The notes under the pieces were generated by a model that searched no databases, was not told the origin of the DNA, and worked only from the letters and a program-made list of their open reading frames with translations. A stretch of 64,000 bases of DNA, from the NCBI GenBank assembly GCA_022447625.1, contig JAKVAX010000003.1:124001-188000 (forward strand). Direction: 5' to 3'. Positions within the stretch are counted from its first letter, which is position 1, and every line of letters starts with the position of its first letter. The position numbers were made by a program, and so were the translations under genes. This document shows positions 45,201 to 53,413 of the stretch, piece by piece. Source of the stretch: Flavobacteriales bacterium (GTDB lineage Bacteria; Bacteroidota; Bacteroidia; Flavobacteriales_D; Sanyastnellaceae).

Positions 45201-45495
45201 CGAATCGCATGATATCGGAATCGATATGACTGGCGATTACCACAAATCAAGCAGAGACGTAGAAGCACTTCCGGGGGCGGTGTATCGAATTGAAAACATC
45301 GTGTGGAATACTTGGTACTCTACGTCAGATCCAACCACAACGAATCAGGAGCAGTTCGAGCTAGCGAAAGAGGAATATGCAGTTGCTAGAAAATCACTGG
45401 ATGATATGAGAGCTGCAATTCAAGCCTTAGAGACGAAGCTTGACGGAAAGAACATTCCATACACTCCACAGCGCCCTAATTGGAAGTTGGATTAA
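42208..45495 (+). CDS. Secreted VPS10/sortilin-like BNR-repeat protein
   Basis: 1095 residues with a signal peptide (MKFKFLILALAVLFASADAVAQ) followed by a Lys-rich stretch. It opens with 'LQFRNIGPALTSGRVADIAV', then repeated BNR/Asp-box blades (KSTDGGKSWEH, KTTDGGENWEQ, RSTNKGATWEK, KTTDRGNSWET, KSTDKGDTWTA) forming sortilin-like beta-propellers to about residue 740, then a C-terminal beta/coiled part. Databases often label such proteins glycosyl hydrolases, but no catalytic residues are evident. No T9SS domain is visible. Paralogue at 54277-57180. A one-mismatch 15-bp word (43051-43065) codes YAIAE. Confidence 0.9.
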   Translation: MKFKFLILALAVLFASADAVAQKKKKGSKNADTEYWLNSGQISGLQFRNIGPALTSGRVADIAVNPDNFNEYYVAVASGGVWKTSNHGVSYTPIFDGEGSYSVGCVAIDPNQCSTIWVGTGENNNQRSVAYGDGVYKSTDGGKSWEHMGLKDSEHISKIIVDPRNSDVVYVAAYGPLWSDGGDRGVYKTTDGGENWEQIHFISEKTGTCDLIMDPSNPDILYEAVHQRRRHVFTYIGGGPESSVYKSMDGGMTWKEMTSGLPAGKMGRVGLAVSPVDPNVVYAIAEAEEGSAGFFRSTNKGATWEKRSSYVTSGNYYQEIICDPHDVDKVFSMATWLHHTEDGGKTFIPTGESQKHVDNHCIWINPTNTDHWIVGCDGGIYETYDHANTWEYKANLPITQFYKVSIDYDEPFYNVFGGTQDNNSQGGPSRTINNAGILNSDWYITVGGDGYETQVDPTNPNIIYAQWQYGGLIRFDRQSGERIGIKPQPGKGEAAYRWNWDSPLLISPHDPKTLFFCANKVFKTTDRGNSWETISPDLTRQLDRNKMKVMGEVQSPDVVMKNKSTTIYGNIVAFDQSPLDENLLYAGTDDGLVQVSHDGGATWSKKESFPGVPNLTYVNMLWASQHDKNVVYAAFNNHKKGDFKPYLLKSTDKGDTWTAIQNDLPERGTVYSVAEDHVDGNLLFAGTEFGCYVSVNGGKNWVELSAGLPTICVRDMAIQKRENDLVLGTFGRGFYVLDDYSPLRNLTEASLEADAKIFPIKDALAYVESNPLGLRGTGSQGASMYAAPNPEFGATFTYFVKETPKSPKAQRQEKEKEDKEAGRTIDYPSYEEFVAEDNYEDAYLLFLVKDAAGNEMRKMKRSASTGLQRATWNLRYPATTPIRTSSGEVGRYSNPDEGPLVLPGTYTVEIWMVDNGVFTSLAAPESFNVKALENSTLDRQTEANIAFKKEVQELRRRMRGSLNEHSDLDNRLRHIKAVIQSYPGADIAWMEDVKKLESESHDIGIDMTGDYHKSSRDVEALPGAVYRIENIVWNTWYSTSDPTTTNQEQFELAKEEYAVARKSLDDMRAAIQALETKLDGKNIPYTPQRPNWKLD

Positions 45496-45539
45496 CATTA
45501 TAGTAGGTCTCGTTGATGTTTCGCTACGAACCACTAGCG

Positions 45540-46805
45540 TTATTCGCAATCAGTGCCGTAAACAGAGATAAATTGGAGCAAGTCAGCTGAATTTATCGTG
45601 TTATCTAGGTTTAGATCTCCGATGCAGTACCCTGGGCAAACCACAGAGGAGACACCAGCGTCAAAGGCATCTTGATTGTCAACAGTAATGTCTACAGAAG
45701 CTATGCCGGCAGAGTACGCATCATCGTAAATTTGCTGGTTATCAATAGTGATGTCGCATTCAAGATATAGACATGAACCATCATCCATGGTGGCCTGGGA
45801 ATTGTAGTTAGTCGCACTTGCATAGGTGCATCCCAAGATTTCGAGGTTATCGCAGATTCCATTATTATTGAAATCCATTGCGTCTAGGGTGTTTCCATCA
45901 CAGTCACATTCACCTGCAGCAATATATGTGCAACTACCGTCATCATACGTAGCATTCGTATCAAAATTACAAGCACTAGAATCCATGCAGCCAGGAAAAC
46001 AAATAGAGGTAATGTAGTCGTTCGTGAGAGGTAGATTACCTACCCAAACCCCACATTGATAAATCGTGTCTAAATTGTCCAGAACCCCGTCGTTATCGAT
46101 AGTTCCATCATTGTCAATGAATCCGTTATTATTGAAAGTGTTCTGATTCTCAATGATGCCTGGTTCCAAATTGCTAATGGTTCCAGAATTGTCAAAACTA
46201 TTCTGATTGACCATTGTTCCAAGGTTGTCGATAACGCCATCATTAGTGAATTCACCGTAGTTGGTTAATTCCCCATTGCCATTATTGGTTATTTCCCCCC
46301 CAAAGTTATTCCCCATGTAGCCGTTATTTATGAGGTCGCCATTATTGAGTAATTCACCGGAAATATTAACGACTGCATTTGAGTTTGAAGAATTTTGAAA
46401 ACTATCATTATTTTGAAGAACCCCATTTATGCTCATGGCTCCGCTATTTGATATGCTGCCGAAGTTTAAGACGACGGAAAAACCACTCATATTCAATGTA
46501 CCGAAAGAATTATTCTGAAAACTATTGTAGTTCTGCACTGTTCCAGATGAACTGAAATTAGCCGAGTTTAAGACAGTGCCATAGTTCTGGAAACTTGTTG
46601 ATGAAACCATGTTGACATTAGTAGTAATCAAAACCGTTGCTCCAGATGAAATTACAACATTGTCAAAGGGTGACGGTACGCCGTTGGTCCAATTGGCAGG
46701 ATTGTTCCACTGAGTACCAGGACCTGTGAAGGTTGTAGACTGCGAATAAGAATGAAAAGTGGCTAACACAAAGAAGGCGAGAGTTAAGTATTTGAATACG
46801 TGCAT
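45540..46805 (-). CDS. Secreted Asn-rich repeat protein with dockerin-like C-terminus
   Basis: 421 residues with a signal peptide (MHVFKYLTLAFFVLATFHSYSQ). A 'WNNPANWTNGVPSPFDNVVI' start is typical of parallel-beta adhesin-like proteins. It is followed by about 200 residues of short N-rich beta repeats (NNGDLINNGYMGN, TNYGEFTNDGVIDN, DNDGTIDNDGVLDN), two GCxxxxACNFDxNATYDDGSC-type Cys repeats (about 270-340), and a tail GDLNLDNTINSADLLQFISVYG ending near a Cys. That tail matches the one in the gene at 2-976. The repeat DNA is AT-rich and AAT-biased, unlike the neighbours. A surface adhesin or solenoid is likely. Confidence 0.8.
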   Translation of the reverse strand: MHVFKYLTLAFFVLATFHSYSQSTTFTGPGTQWNNPANWTNGVPSPFDNVVISSGATVLITTNVNMVSSTSFQNYGTVLNSANFSSSGTVQNYNSFQNNSFGTLNMSGFSVVLNFGSISNSGAMSINGVLQNNDSFQNSSNSNAVVNISGELLNNGDLINNGYMGNNFGGEITNNGNGELTNYGEFTNDGVIDNLGTMVNQNSFDNSGTISNLEPGIIENQNTFNNNGFIDNDGTIDNDGVLDNLDTIYQCGVWVGNLPLTNDYITSICFPGCMDSSACNFDTNATYDDGSCTYIAAGECDCDGNTLDAMDFNNNGICDNLEILGCTYASATNYNSQATMDDGSCLYLECDITIDNQQIYDDAYSAGIASVDITVDNQDAFDAGVSSVVCPGYCIGDLNLDNTINSADLLQFISVYGTDCE

Positions 46806-46976
46806 GATAAGCAGGTTGGTTAACGATTAAAGATACGTTTTATTTGGTGCTGTTTATGCGGGTTTTAAATTGCAATTCGCACGAATGAGAATTGCGATTA
46901 CTTAGGGTCAAAACGAAAGTAAATTGATCAATCTTTCATTTTATCTACTCTAGGATTATCAGGTTGGTGTGAAGCT

Positions 46977-47309
46977 TCATTTATTCGGCTGAAGATTCAT
47001 CTTCTCTGCGTAATAATCGCAGAAGTCGCGCATTGTAGCCGCCATTTTATCTTCTCCGGTAGCACGTTCAAAGCTGTCAGCAAGGGTTAAGATGGTTTGG
47101 TGGACGAAGAACTTCATTTCTTCCACCTCCATTTGCTTGTCCCATAGGTCAATGCGCAGCGTGTTGCGTTCATCCTTGTCCCACATGGCAAGGATCATGG
47201 CCTTTGCTTCCTTATTGATCACATTCGCTTGAGGTGCAGACCAAATGATCTGTTCAGGTACTTTGTTTTCGTCGGTAGTAACGTTGATCTCAATCTTAGA
47301 AGAGTCCAT
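46977..47309 (-). CDS. gldC: Gliding motility protein GldC
   Basis: 110 residues. 'SKIEINVTTDENKVPEQIIWSAPQ' and 'TLRIDLWDKQMEVEEMKFFVHQTILTLADSFERAT' match GldC of gliding Bacteroidota. No signal peptide. GldC supports gliding together with the lipoprotein GldB; its biochemical role is not known. It starts directly at the gldB stop (shared base 47309). Confidence 0.9.
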   Translation of the reverse strand: MDSSKIEINVTTDENKVPEQIIWSAPQANVINKEAKAMILAMWDKDERNTLRIDLWDKQMEVEEMKFFVHQTILTLADSFERATGEDKMAATMRDFCDYYAEKMNLQPNK

Positions 47310-48334
47310 TATCCTGGTCTGTATGCGTTGAGTAATTTTAAATAATTCGTTTCCTGAAGTAATTGTTCAGGGGTGACCTCATTGTTACGCTCCATGTAAT
47401 CGCGGATGACTTGCCAGCCGATCCACATACCGAGGCGTGAAGGAGATTCTTGAGGTACACTTTGAGCGCTGGTGAACGGACCGTCATTTACCCAGCGATA
47501 AATCTCAAACTTGCGCTTTTCGTAAAGGATATCTTGTTGTGAAAAGGCAGCCCATAGGTTTCGCTCGTTGGCTTGGCACCATGCAATTTCATCTGGAGTA
47601 TAGTTGATCTTTTGCCCATCAGTCAGCTCAGGAAAAGTGACATCCATTAAGTACAGAATCTTCCCCCAATACATCACCGTTGAGAGGAGGTCACTATCGT
47701 CATAATACTGGTGCTGAAAATGAACGGCTAGCCAACCTCGCATGGCATCTCCTACCAAAAACTCAGGGGCCATTTTCTTGCGGATGTAGTTAGGGAAGGT
47801 ATTCTCATCCAAGCTTTGTGTGATGTGGTGCTCTGTTCCCAAATACCATTCCTGTCCTACCGCTAAGTGTGTTTCAGTAGGGAAGATTCCATAGTTGAAT
47901 CCACTGTTCATGAAGACAACTTGGGGCGCAGGTGTTTCTGGAAAGAAGTAACGCATACGTCGGAATGCCTTATCCAGTTGATCAATGCGTTCTGCTTGTC
48001 CGGGACCGAGGACGGCAGAGACTTCTGTGTTGATTTCACTAATCGTAGGGTCAGTCATAAACTGAGCAATCTTTCCGAGGGTTGCAGGATCATCAAAAGC
48101 ACCTTCACGCAAGATAGACTCGGTATAGTCTCTCCAGAAAGATCCTAAGCTTTGGTACAGTTGTTGGTTTATTTCTTCCGCGTTAGCGAGATCAAATTGC
48201 TGCAGCGAATCATTGAGTGCATAGAAATCGCACTGTTGATCAATGTTAGAAATGTCTGCTTCACGCACGCCCTCATCGCAGGAGATGAACAGCATAGTGG
48301 TGAAGAACCCGAGTGTGATAAGCCGTTTGAGCAT
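47309..48334 (-). CDS. gldB: Gliding motility lipoprotein GldB
   Basis: 341 residues from the ATG at 48334, which places a lipobox (TMLFISC) correctly after MLKRLITLGFFTTMLFISC; the open frame reaches 48427. Later blocks 'VVFMNSGFNYGIFPTETHLAVGQEWYLG' and 'RLGMWIGWQVIRDYMERNNEVTPEQLL' resemble the GldB family, which has remote similarity to M1-type zinc peptidases. GldB is required for gliding and cell viability in Flavobacterium. A one-mismatch 15-bp word (48176-48190) codes LANAE. Confidence 0.9.
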   Translation of the reverse strand: MLKRLITLGFFTTMLFISCDEGVREADISNIDQQCDFYALNDSLQQFDLANAEEINQQLYQSLGSFWRDYTESILREGAFDDPATLGKIAQFMTDPTISEINTEVSAVLGPGQAERIDQLDKAFRRMRYFFPETPAPQVVFMNSGFNYGIFPTETHLAVGQEWYLGTEHHITQSLDENTFPNYIRKKMAPEFLVGDAMRGWLAVHFQHQYYDDSDLLSTVMYWGKILYLMDVTFPELTDGQKINYTPDEIAWCQANERNLWAAFSQQDILYEKRKFEIYRWVNDGPFTSAQSVPQESPSRLGMWIGWQVIRDYMERNNEVTPEQLLQETNYLKLLNAYRPG

Positions 48335-48354
48335 ATGAAAAATTGGTAGCTTTG
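48326..48354 (+). promoter_or_regulatory. Possible promoter TTTG-N17-TAGCTTTG
   Basis: TTTG (48326-48329) and TAGCTTTG (48347-48354) have the right spacing for a plus-strand Bacteroidota promoter. It overlaps the gldB start and would give the barrel-protein gene a leader of about 130 bases. Confidence 0.35.
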
Positions 48355-48493
48355 ACGCCAACCGAAGGATATAAGAACTGAACGAATCAGAAACGCCAAA
48401 ATTATGAATATGCTTCGAGATAGACATTTATTCCTTGAATGGATGACTTTTTTGAAGGGTTAACGTCATAATCACGGTAAAAACAACAACACG

Positions 48494-49285
48494 ATGAAAA
48501 AGACGCTTTCTGTACTGATCGCCATTATGGCATTTACTCAGCTTTCAACTGCACAGGAAGACTTTACCAAATTCCGCATGGGATTCAAGGTAAGTCCGAA
48601 CATTTCCTGGTTCCAACCTCAAGATAAACACTTCACGAGCGAAGGTTCAGTGTTGCGCTTTGGCTTCGGATTGAATGCCGATATCTTCTTCGCACAGAAT
48701 TACGCCATCGGAACAGGGGTGAACGTGATACGCAATGGAGGTATAATTTCTTACCTAGAAGTAACTAACTCTCAGGGAACTGATTACATTGTTCGTCGCG
48801 AACGTAGCATGAGCAACCAGTACGTTGAAGTTCCATTGACCTTCAAATTACGTACGAACGAAATCGGATACATGACTTACTGGGGGCAGTTTGGATTCGG
48901 TCTTGGCGTGAATATCAATGCACGTGGAGATAACGAAGATGAATTGATGTACTTCTACGACGAATCAGATCCGATGGATCCAGGATGGAAGACTGTGGAT
49001 GACCGCGTAGTACAACTCGAAGAAGACGTAAACTTCTCTGATGATGTACAGCTATTCCGCATGTCGATGATCATCGGAGGAGGTATTGAATACAACCTGA
49101 GTGGATCAACTTCGATCCTAGTTGGTGTGACATATAACAATGGATTCACCAACGCATTCAAAGACATAGACGTAATCCGCACTGAAAACGGAGAGGCAGT
49201 GTTTGAATCAGGTCAGCCACGTGACGACGTAAGATTACGGACAATTTCAAACTTCATCGAACTTAATCTCGGTATCTTGTTTTAA
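48494..49285 (+). CDS. PorT-family outer-membrane beta-barrel protein
   Basis: 263 residues with a signal peptide (MKKTLSVLIAIMAFTQLSTAQ). Regular amphipathic strands (FGFGLNADIFFAQNYAIGTGVNVI, EVPLTFKLRTNEIGYMTYWGQFGFGLGVNI) and a final strand 'FIELNLGILF' ending in Phe fit an 8-strand barrel related to PorT, a T9SS accessory protein. Whether it is the T9SS PorT/SprT or another barrel cannot be decided. It precedes nadE on the same strand. Confidence 0.8.
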   Translation: MKKTLSVLIAIMAFTQLSTAQEDFTKFRMGFKVSPNISWFQPQDKHFTSEGSVLRFGFGLNADIFFAQNYAIGTGVNVIRNGGIISYLEVTNSQGTDYIVRRERSMSNQYVEVPLTFKLRTNEIGYMTYWGQFGFGLGVNINARGDNEDELMYFYDESDPMDPGWKTVDDRVVQLEEDVNFSDDVQLFRMSMIIGGGIEYNLSGSTSILVGVTYNNGFTNAFKDIDVIRTENGEAVFESGQPRDDVRLRTISNFIELNLGILF

Positions 49286-49315
49286 TAGAGTGTGTCGCAC
49301 TCAAGAAAACATGAT

Positions 49316-50104
49316 ATGAATACATCAGGTGTTGTTGAGCACATTGTTGAATGGCTCAAAGAATATTCACTGAACTCAAAAACTCGCGGTTTTGTCGTGG
49401 GTATTTCCGGAGGAATTGATTCAGCTGTTACTTCAGCGTTGGCCGCCCGTACAGGACGGCCTTTGCTTTGTGTAGAAATGCCTATTCACCAGGCTGCTTC
49501 CCAAGTGAGCCGCGGTCGTAAGCATATTGAAATGCTCAAAGCGCAGTTTGATAATGTGAGTAGCGTTGAGGTAAAATTGACCGATCTCTACGAAGATTTC
49601 ATCAACGCGGTTCCAGATACTCGAGATAAAGATGAAGCGATGGCGTTGGTGAATACGCGTGCTCGCCTCCGTATGACAACGCTCTATTACTTCGCCGGTC
49701 TGCGCCAATCGTTGGTGGTTGGGACAGGTAATAAAGTCGAGGATTTCGGGGTCGGTTTCTTCACCAAGTATGGCGACGGAGGTGTTGATCTTAGTCCAAT
49801 TGCTGATTTATATAAGTCTGAGGTCTACGCTATCGCGGAAGAGATGGGTGTCATTAGTGAGATCATGAATGCAGCGCCAACTGACGGCCTGTGGGGAGAT
49901 GATCGCACCGATGAAGATCAGATTGGAGCCAGTTATCCTGAGTTGGAATGGGCGATGGAATTCCAGAAGAGTCAAGGTGATGAAAGCACCTTGAAAGGAA
50001 GGCAACAAGAGGTTTATGCCATCTATACTTGCCTGCACCGGGTGAATCAGCACAAAATGGTTCCCATTCCAGTATGTGAGATTCCAGCGCAGCTGAAAGG
50101 CTGA
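49316..50104 (+). CDS. nadE: NAD synthetase, ammonia-dependent type
   Basis: 262 residues from the ATG at 49316; a GTG at 49292 is the longest frame. PP-loop 'VVGISGGIDSAVTSALAA' (about 30-47), 'RARLRMTTLYYFA', 'VVGTGNKVEDFGVGFFTKYGDGGVDLSPI' and 'LWGDDRTDEDQIG' are the NadE signatures. It amidates deamido-NAD to NAD using ATP. The glutaminase domain of long NadE is absent, so ammonia is the expected nitrogen donor. A one-mismatch 15-bp word (49826-49840) codes YAIAE. Confidence 0.96.
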   Translation: MNTSGVVEHIVEWLKEYSLNSKTRGFVVGISGGIDSAVTSALAARTGRPLLCVEMPIHQAASQVSRGRKHIEMLKAQFDNVSSVEVKLTDLYEDFINAVPDTRDKDEAMALVNTRARLRMTTLYYFAGLRQSLVVGTGNKVEDFGVGFFTKYGDGGVDLSPIADLYKSEVYAIAEEMGVISEIMNAAPTDGLWGDDRTDEDQIGASYPELEWAMEFQKSQGDESTLKGRQQEVYAIYTCLHRVNQHKMVPIPVCEIPAQLKG

Positions 50105-50199
50105 TTTCCAATACACGCACAAACAATTTTCCGACGAGTGTAAACTGCTTGCCGAACGGGAAGAAATTGTCTGCACCTTCGCAGCGGAGAACCTAACCT

Positions 50200-52314
50200 A
50201 TGCTCGATACCCTCAAGAAATATTTCGGTTACGATAGCTTTCGTCCGAATCAAGAAGAGATCATTTCTGCGCTTCTTGAAGGACAAGACGTCTTAGCCTT
50301 GATGCCTACTGGAGGAGGGAAATCCATCTGTTATCAGGTGCCGGCAATGATCAAAGAAGGGGTGTGTCTGGTAATTTCTCCGCTCATAGCCTTGATGAAA
50401 GATCAGGTAGAAGCGCTCAAACAGAATGGTATCGCAGCAGCTTATTTGAATTCAACGCAAACAGCTACCGAACAGCGCGAAATCGAAGATCAGCTAGTTA
50501 AAGGTGAGATCAAACTCTTGTACGTAGCGCCCGAGAAACTCTTCTCTGGCTATGAGCCGTTCACACGCTTTCTGCAGCAATTGAATGTTTCATTTTTCGC
50601 CATCGATGAGGCACACTGTGTGTCGCAATGGGGACATGACTTCAGGCCAGAATACCTAAAGTTGAAGGAGCTTCGGGACCTGTTTCCGGAGATTCCTATG
50701 ATCGCTCTGACGGCCACAGCAGATAAGAAAACAAGGGCTGATATCGTCAATAACCTGACGATGCGTGCGCCGAAGATTATCATTGCCAGTTTCGATCGTC
50801 CGAACATTCAATACACCATTGAACCACGCCAGCAAGGACGAGAGAAGTTGTTGGCTTTCCTTTCGAAGTACAAAGACGATAGCGGTATTATCTACACGCT
50901 ATCGCGGAAGTCAACAGAGCAGTTGGCTATGTGGCTAAATAACTCCGGATTCACCGCCTTGCCTTATCACGCAGGACTAACTCCAGAAGTAAGGAGCCGC
51001 AATCAAGAACGTTTTATCCGTGACGATGTCCAGGTGGTAGTAGCCACCATTGCCTTCGGTATGGGGATTGACAAATCGAACGTGCGCTATGTAGTGCATT
51101 GGAACCTTCCAAAGAACATAGAGGGATACTACCAAGAGACCGGTCGTGCAGGACGAGATGGGGTAGATAGTCACGCCATGCTATTGTACAGTGTGGGTGA
51201 CGCGCACATGCTTCGTGGATTTATTGATGATGTTCCCGATGATAATCACCGGGAAAACCTGCTGAAGAAGTTGAATCAGATGATCGACCTCTGCGAAAGC
51301 AGGGTGTGTCGTCGTCAATCATTGCTCGCCTACTTTGATGAAGAGTACCCAGAATCGTGTGGGAATTGTGATGTGTGTCTCCGAGAAGAGACCTATTTCG
51401 ATGGGACCATCATTGCTCAAAAAGCCCTTTCCGCGGTAGCGCGCTTAGGAGGTAGATTTGGAATAGGCTACGTCATCGATTTCCTTCGAGGATCGAAGTC
51501 GCAAAAGATCAAAGATCAGCACAAAGAACTCAAGACCTACGGAGTAGGGAAGGACCTAAGCAAGAACGAATGGAATCGACACTTACGCTATTTGATTGAT
51601 CTAGGTTTGCTTGAAATCGACGGAGGCAAGTTTCCTCTGTTGAAGCTCACAGCAAAAAGCCATGCCGTTCTCAAAGGACAAGAAAAGGTAGAGCTCATTC
51701 AGCATACCGAAGTCCACGACCAAGAAGTGTTGGCAGAAGATGTTCCGGAGCACCTTGACTTAACCAAGACCTTGAAGAAGATACGTAGAGGTTTGGCGAA
51801 GAAAGCAGATCTGCCGGCCTACATGATCGTGAATGACAAGACCCTCCAAGAGTTGAGCAGGTATCGTCCGACCAACATCGAAAACATCTCCAAGATCTCC
51901 GGATTCGGTGAGCAAAAGACCGAGCAATTTGGTGAGGCCTTCGCCGCCGCGATCGCTGAATTTTGCAAAGGCAAAGACATTGAGGTGGATCTTACACCAG
52001 CACGCGTAATCAAGCGCAAGAAAAAATCTGCTGGTCCGGGAATGTCGGCCATAGAAACGTTGACCATGCTCAACGCAGGTGAAACCGTAGGATCCATCGC
52101 TCGCCAAAGAAAACTGGCCACCTCCACCGTTGAAGGACACGTGTACGAGCTCATCACCGCTGGTAAGGTGTCCTCAGAAGCTTTCATCCCTGCTGAAAAG
52201 CGAGCAAAGATCCTCGAAGCGTTCAAGCGAAAGCCAAAGGCTACGTTGACGGAGATTCACAGAGAGTTTAAGGGCGAGGTGAGCTTTTTTGAGTTGAGGA
52301 TTGCTAGGCTTTAA
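50200..52314 (+). CDS. recQ: ATP-dependent DNA helicase RecQ
   Basis: 704 residues. A 3'-5' superfamily 2 helicase for recombination and fork repair. 'FRPNQEEII' (Q-like region), Walker A 'MPTGGGKSICYQVP' (about 37-50), 'AIDEAHCVSQWGHDFRPEY' (DEAH and the RecQ aromatic loop), 'YYQETGRAGRDG' (motif VI), zinc Cys in 'CRRQSLLAYFDEEYPESCGNCDVC', RQC winged helix and an HRDC domain (about 530-605, 'RRGLAKKADLPAYMIVNDKTL'). A C-terminal helix-turn-helix-like extension (about 625-704, 'ETVGSIARQRKLATSTVEGHV') follows. Confidence 0.97.
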   Translation: MLDTLKKYFGYDSFRPNQEEIISALLEGQDVLALMPTGGGKSICYQVPAMIKEGVCLVISPLIALMKDQVEALKQNGIAAAYLNSTQTATEQREIEDQLVKGEIKLLYVAPEKLFSGYEPFTRFLQQLNVSFFAIDEAHCVSQWGHDFRPEYLKLKELRDLFPEIPMIALTATADKKTRADIVNNLTMRAPKIIIASFDRPNIQYTIEPRQQGREKLLAFLSKYKDDSGIIYTLSRKSTEQLAMWLNNSGFTALPYHAGLTPEVRSRNQERFIRDDVQVVVATIAFGMGIDKSNVRYVVHWNLPKNIEGYYQETGRAGRDGVDSHAMLLYSVGDAHMLRGFIDDVPDDNHRENLLKKLNQMIDLCESRVCRRQSLLAYFDEEYPESCGNCDVCLREETYFDGTIIAQKALSAVARLGGRFGIGYVIDFLRGSKSQKIKDQHKELKTYGVGKDLSKNEWNRHLRYLIDLGLLEIDGGKFPLLKLTAKSHAVLKGQEKVELIQHTEVHDQEVLAEDVPEHLDLTKTLKKIRRGLAKKADLPAYMIVNDKTLQELSRYRPTNIENISKISGFGEQKTEQFGEAFAAAIAEFCKGKDIEVDLTPARVIKRKKKSAGPGMSAIETLTMLNAGETVGSIARQRKLATSTVEGHVYELITAGKVSSEAFIPAEKRAKILEAFKRKPKATLTEIHREFKGEVSFFELRIARL

Positions 52315-52485
52315 GGGCTGAAGGACTCAATGGCAGAAAGGCGAAAAGGCTAACTAATCATGCTAAGCCACCGAAGGTGGGCTATCCATGCTAAAAACTA
52401 GCTCTTTTTAATGCTCACTGAATAAGTCATCCCTTTTCCCCAAATTCACCCCCTCATTCTGATTCTAATTATAATTCTTCCTCTC
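52315..52485. repeat. Intergenic repeats after recQ
   Basis: Holds a hairpin AGCCACC-GAA-GGTGGGCT (52366-52383) without a T-run, and the CT-rich repeat CATTCTGATTCTAATTATAA (52455) followed by TTCTTCCTCTC up to the next start codon. Confidence 0.55.
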
Positions 52486-53013
52486 TTGATCATCAACATC
52501 CCCGGCCTCCGAAACTCACCACAAGACCATTGGCAGAGTTATTTTGAAAATCAACTTGGCGATCAATGCCTGCGTGTAAAGCAAGAGAATTGGGGAGAGC
52601 CAGATTGTGAAACGTGGATCCAACGAATGGAGGAGGTGCTGTCAAGCCATCCGCATAAAGAGTTGGTCTTGACCGGACATTCAATCGGGTGCATGGCTAT
52701 AGTGCATTGGGTGAAGAAGTATGGTCATCAAATCAAAGGTGCATTACTTGTGGCTCCTAGCGATGCTGAAAAATCGAGCTACCCTTCATACATTACCGGT
52801 TTCGCACCCATTCCGATGGATAAACTTCCTTTCCCATCGATGGTGGTGGCAAGTACAGATGATTTCGTCACGGATTTTCGAAGGTCAAAGGAGTTTGCCA
52901 ATGCATGGGGAAGTGAATTGATCGTGTTAGAAGGCGCCGGACATATTGAAGGGAAGTCAGGGTATGGTGAGTGGGAGGAAGGACTTACTCTTCTTGACCG
53001 GCTTAAGGCTTAA
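52486..53013 (+). CDS. RBBP9/YdeN-type serine hydrolase
   Basis: 175 residues if started at the TTG at 52486. 'INIPGLRNSPQDHWQSYFE' is the family N-terminus, 'VLTGHSIGCMAIVHW' the nucleophile elbow (Ser near 67), 'VASTDDFVTDF' the acid and 'GAGHIEGKSGYGEWEEG' the His loop. Function is unknown; small alpha/beta hydrolase of the cytoplasm. There is no ATG. Upstream in the same frame the CT-rich repeat reads ILILIIILPL, so the true start may be a rare codon inside that repeat. Confidence 0.82.
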   Translation: MIINIPGLRNSPQDHWQSYFENQLGDQCLRVKQENWGEPDCETWIQRMEEVLSSHPHKELVLTGHSIGCMAIVHWVKKYGHQIKGALLVAPSDAEKSSYPSYITGFAPIPMDKLPFPSMVVASTDDFVTDFRRSKEFANAWGSELIVLEGAGHIEGKSGYGEWEEGLTLLDRLKA

Positions 53014-53213
53014 GGCCTATGGCTTATGTTCGAGGTTGAGGTGGAAAGTTGAATCAATCCAATGTAGGGACGGATGAAATCCGTCCAAAACCTCCGACAA
53101 TGGGTAATCGGTAATTGGTTCTTGGTCGTTGGTCTAAAGAGAACGCAGTTATCGATTCCAGACTATAGTCTAACGATTGATGGCCTCTAGTCTCTCGACT
53201 CTCGACCCTTGAC
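53014..53213. repeat. Intergenic word-like repeats and hairpin
   Basis: Contains TTAAGGCTTAAGGCCTATGG at about 53006 (overlapping the previous gene end), a perfect hairpin GGACGGAT-GAA-ATCCGTCC (53068-53086), AGTTATCGATT (about 53147), ATAGTCTAACGATTGA and CTCTAGTCTCTCGACTCTCG (about 53186). Confidence 0.6.
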
Positions 53214-53405
53214 TCAAACAGCCTGCAGCCACCCAATCACATTCTGTAGATGTCGTTGTCCGTAGAGTGAGACGAATTTCTGGGTTTCAGGATTGTTGTT
53301 GTTCTGATACACTTCCAAACGTTGCTGTGCAAAATTTTTGGTGAGTTGGATGCCGCAATCGTGAACGATGCAGTGCTTCCATTCTTCAAATGTCATTGGA
53401 ATCAT
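53214..53405 (-). CDS. Small conserved protein of unknown function
   Basis: 63 residues from the ATG at 53405, or 60 from the ATG at 53396 (MTFEEWKHCIVHDCGIQLTK), which I think more likely. It is a compact, charged, helical protein (LEVYQNNNNPETQKFVSLYG, HLQNVIGWLQ) of a kind I recall as conserved in Bacteroidota, with no known role. It starts 8 bases after the DUF1826 gene end, so it is probably in the same operon. Confidence 0.7.
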   Translation of the reverse strand: MIPMTFEEWKHCIVHDCGIQLTKNFAQQRLEVYQNNNNPETQKFVSLYGQRHLQNVIGWLQAV

Positions 53406-53413
53406 TGGGGTGA

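Noticed and set aside
52366-52383. Hairpin after recQ as an intrinsic terminator
   Set aside because: No T-run follows the stem; kept only as a repeat/hairpin note.
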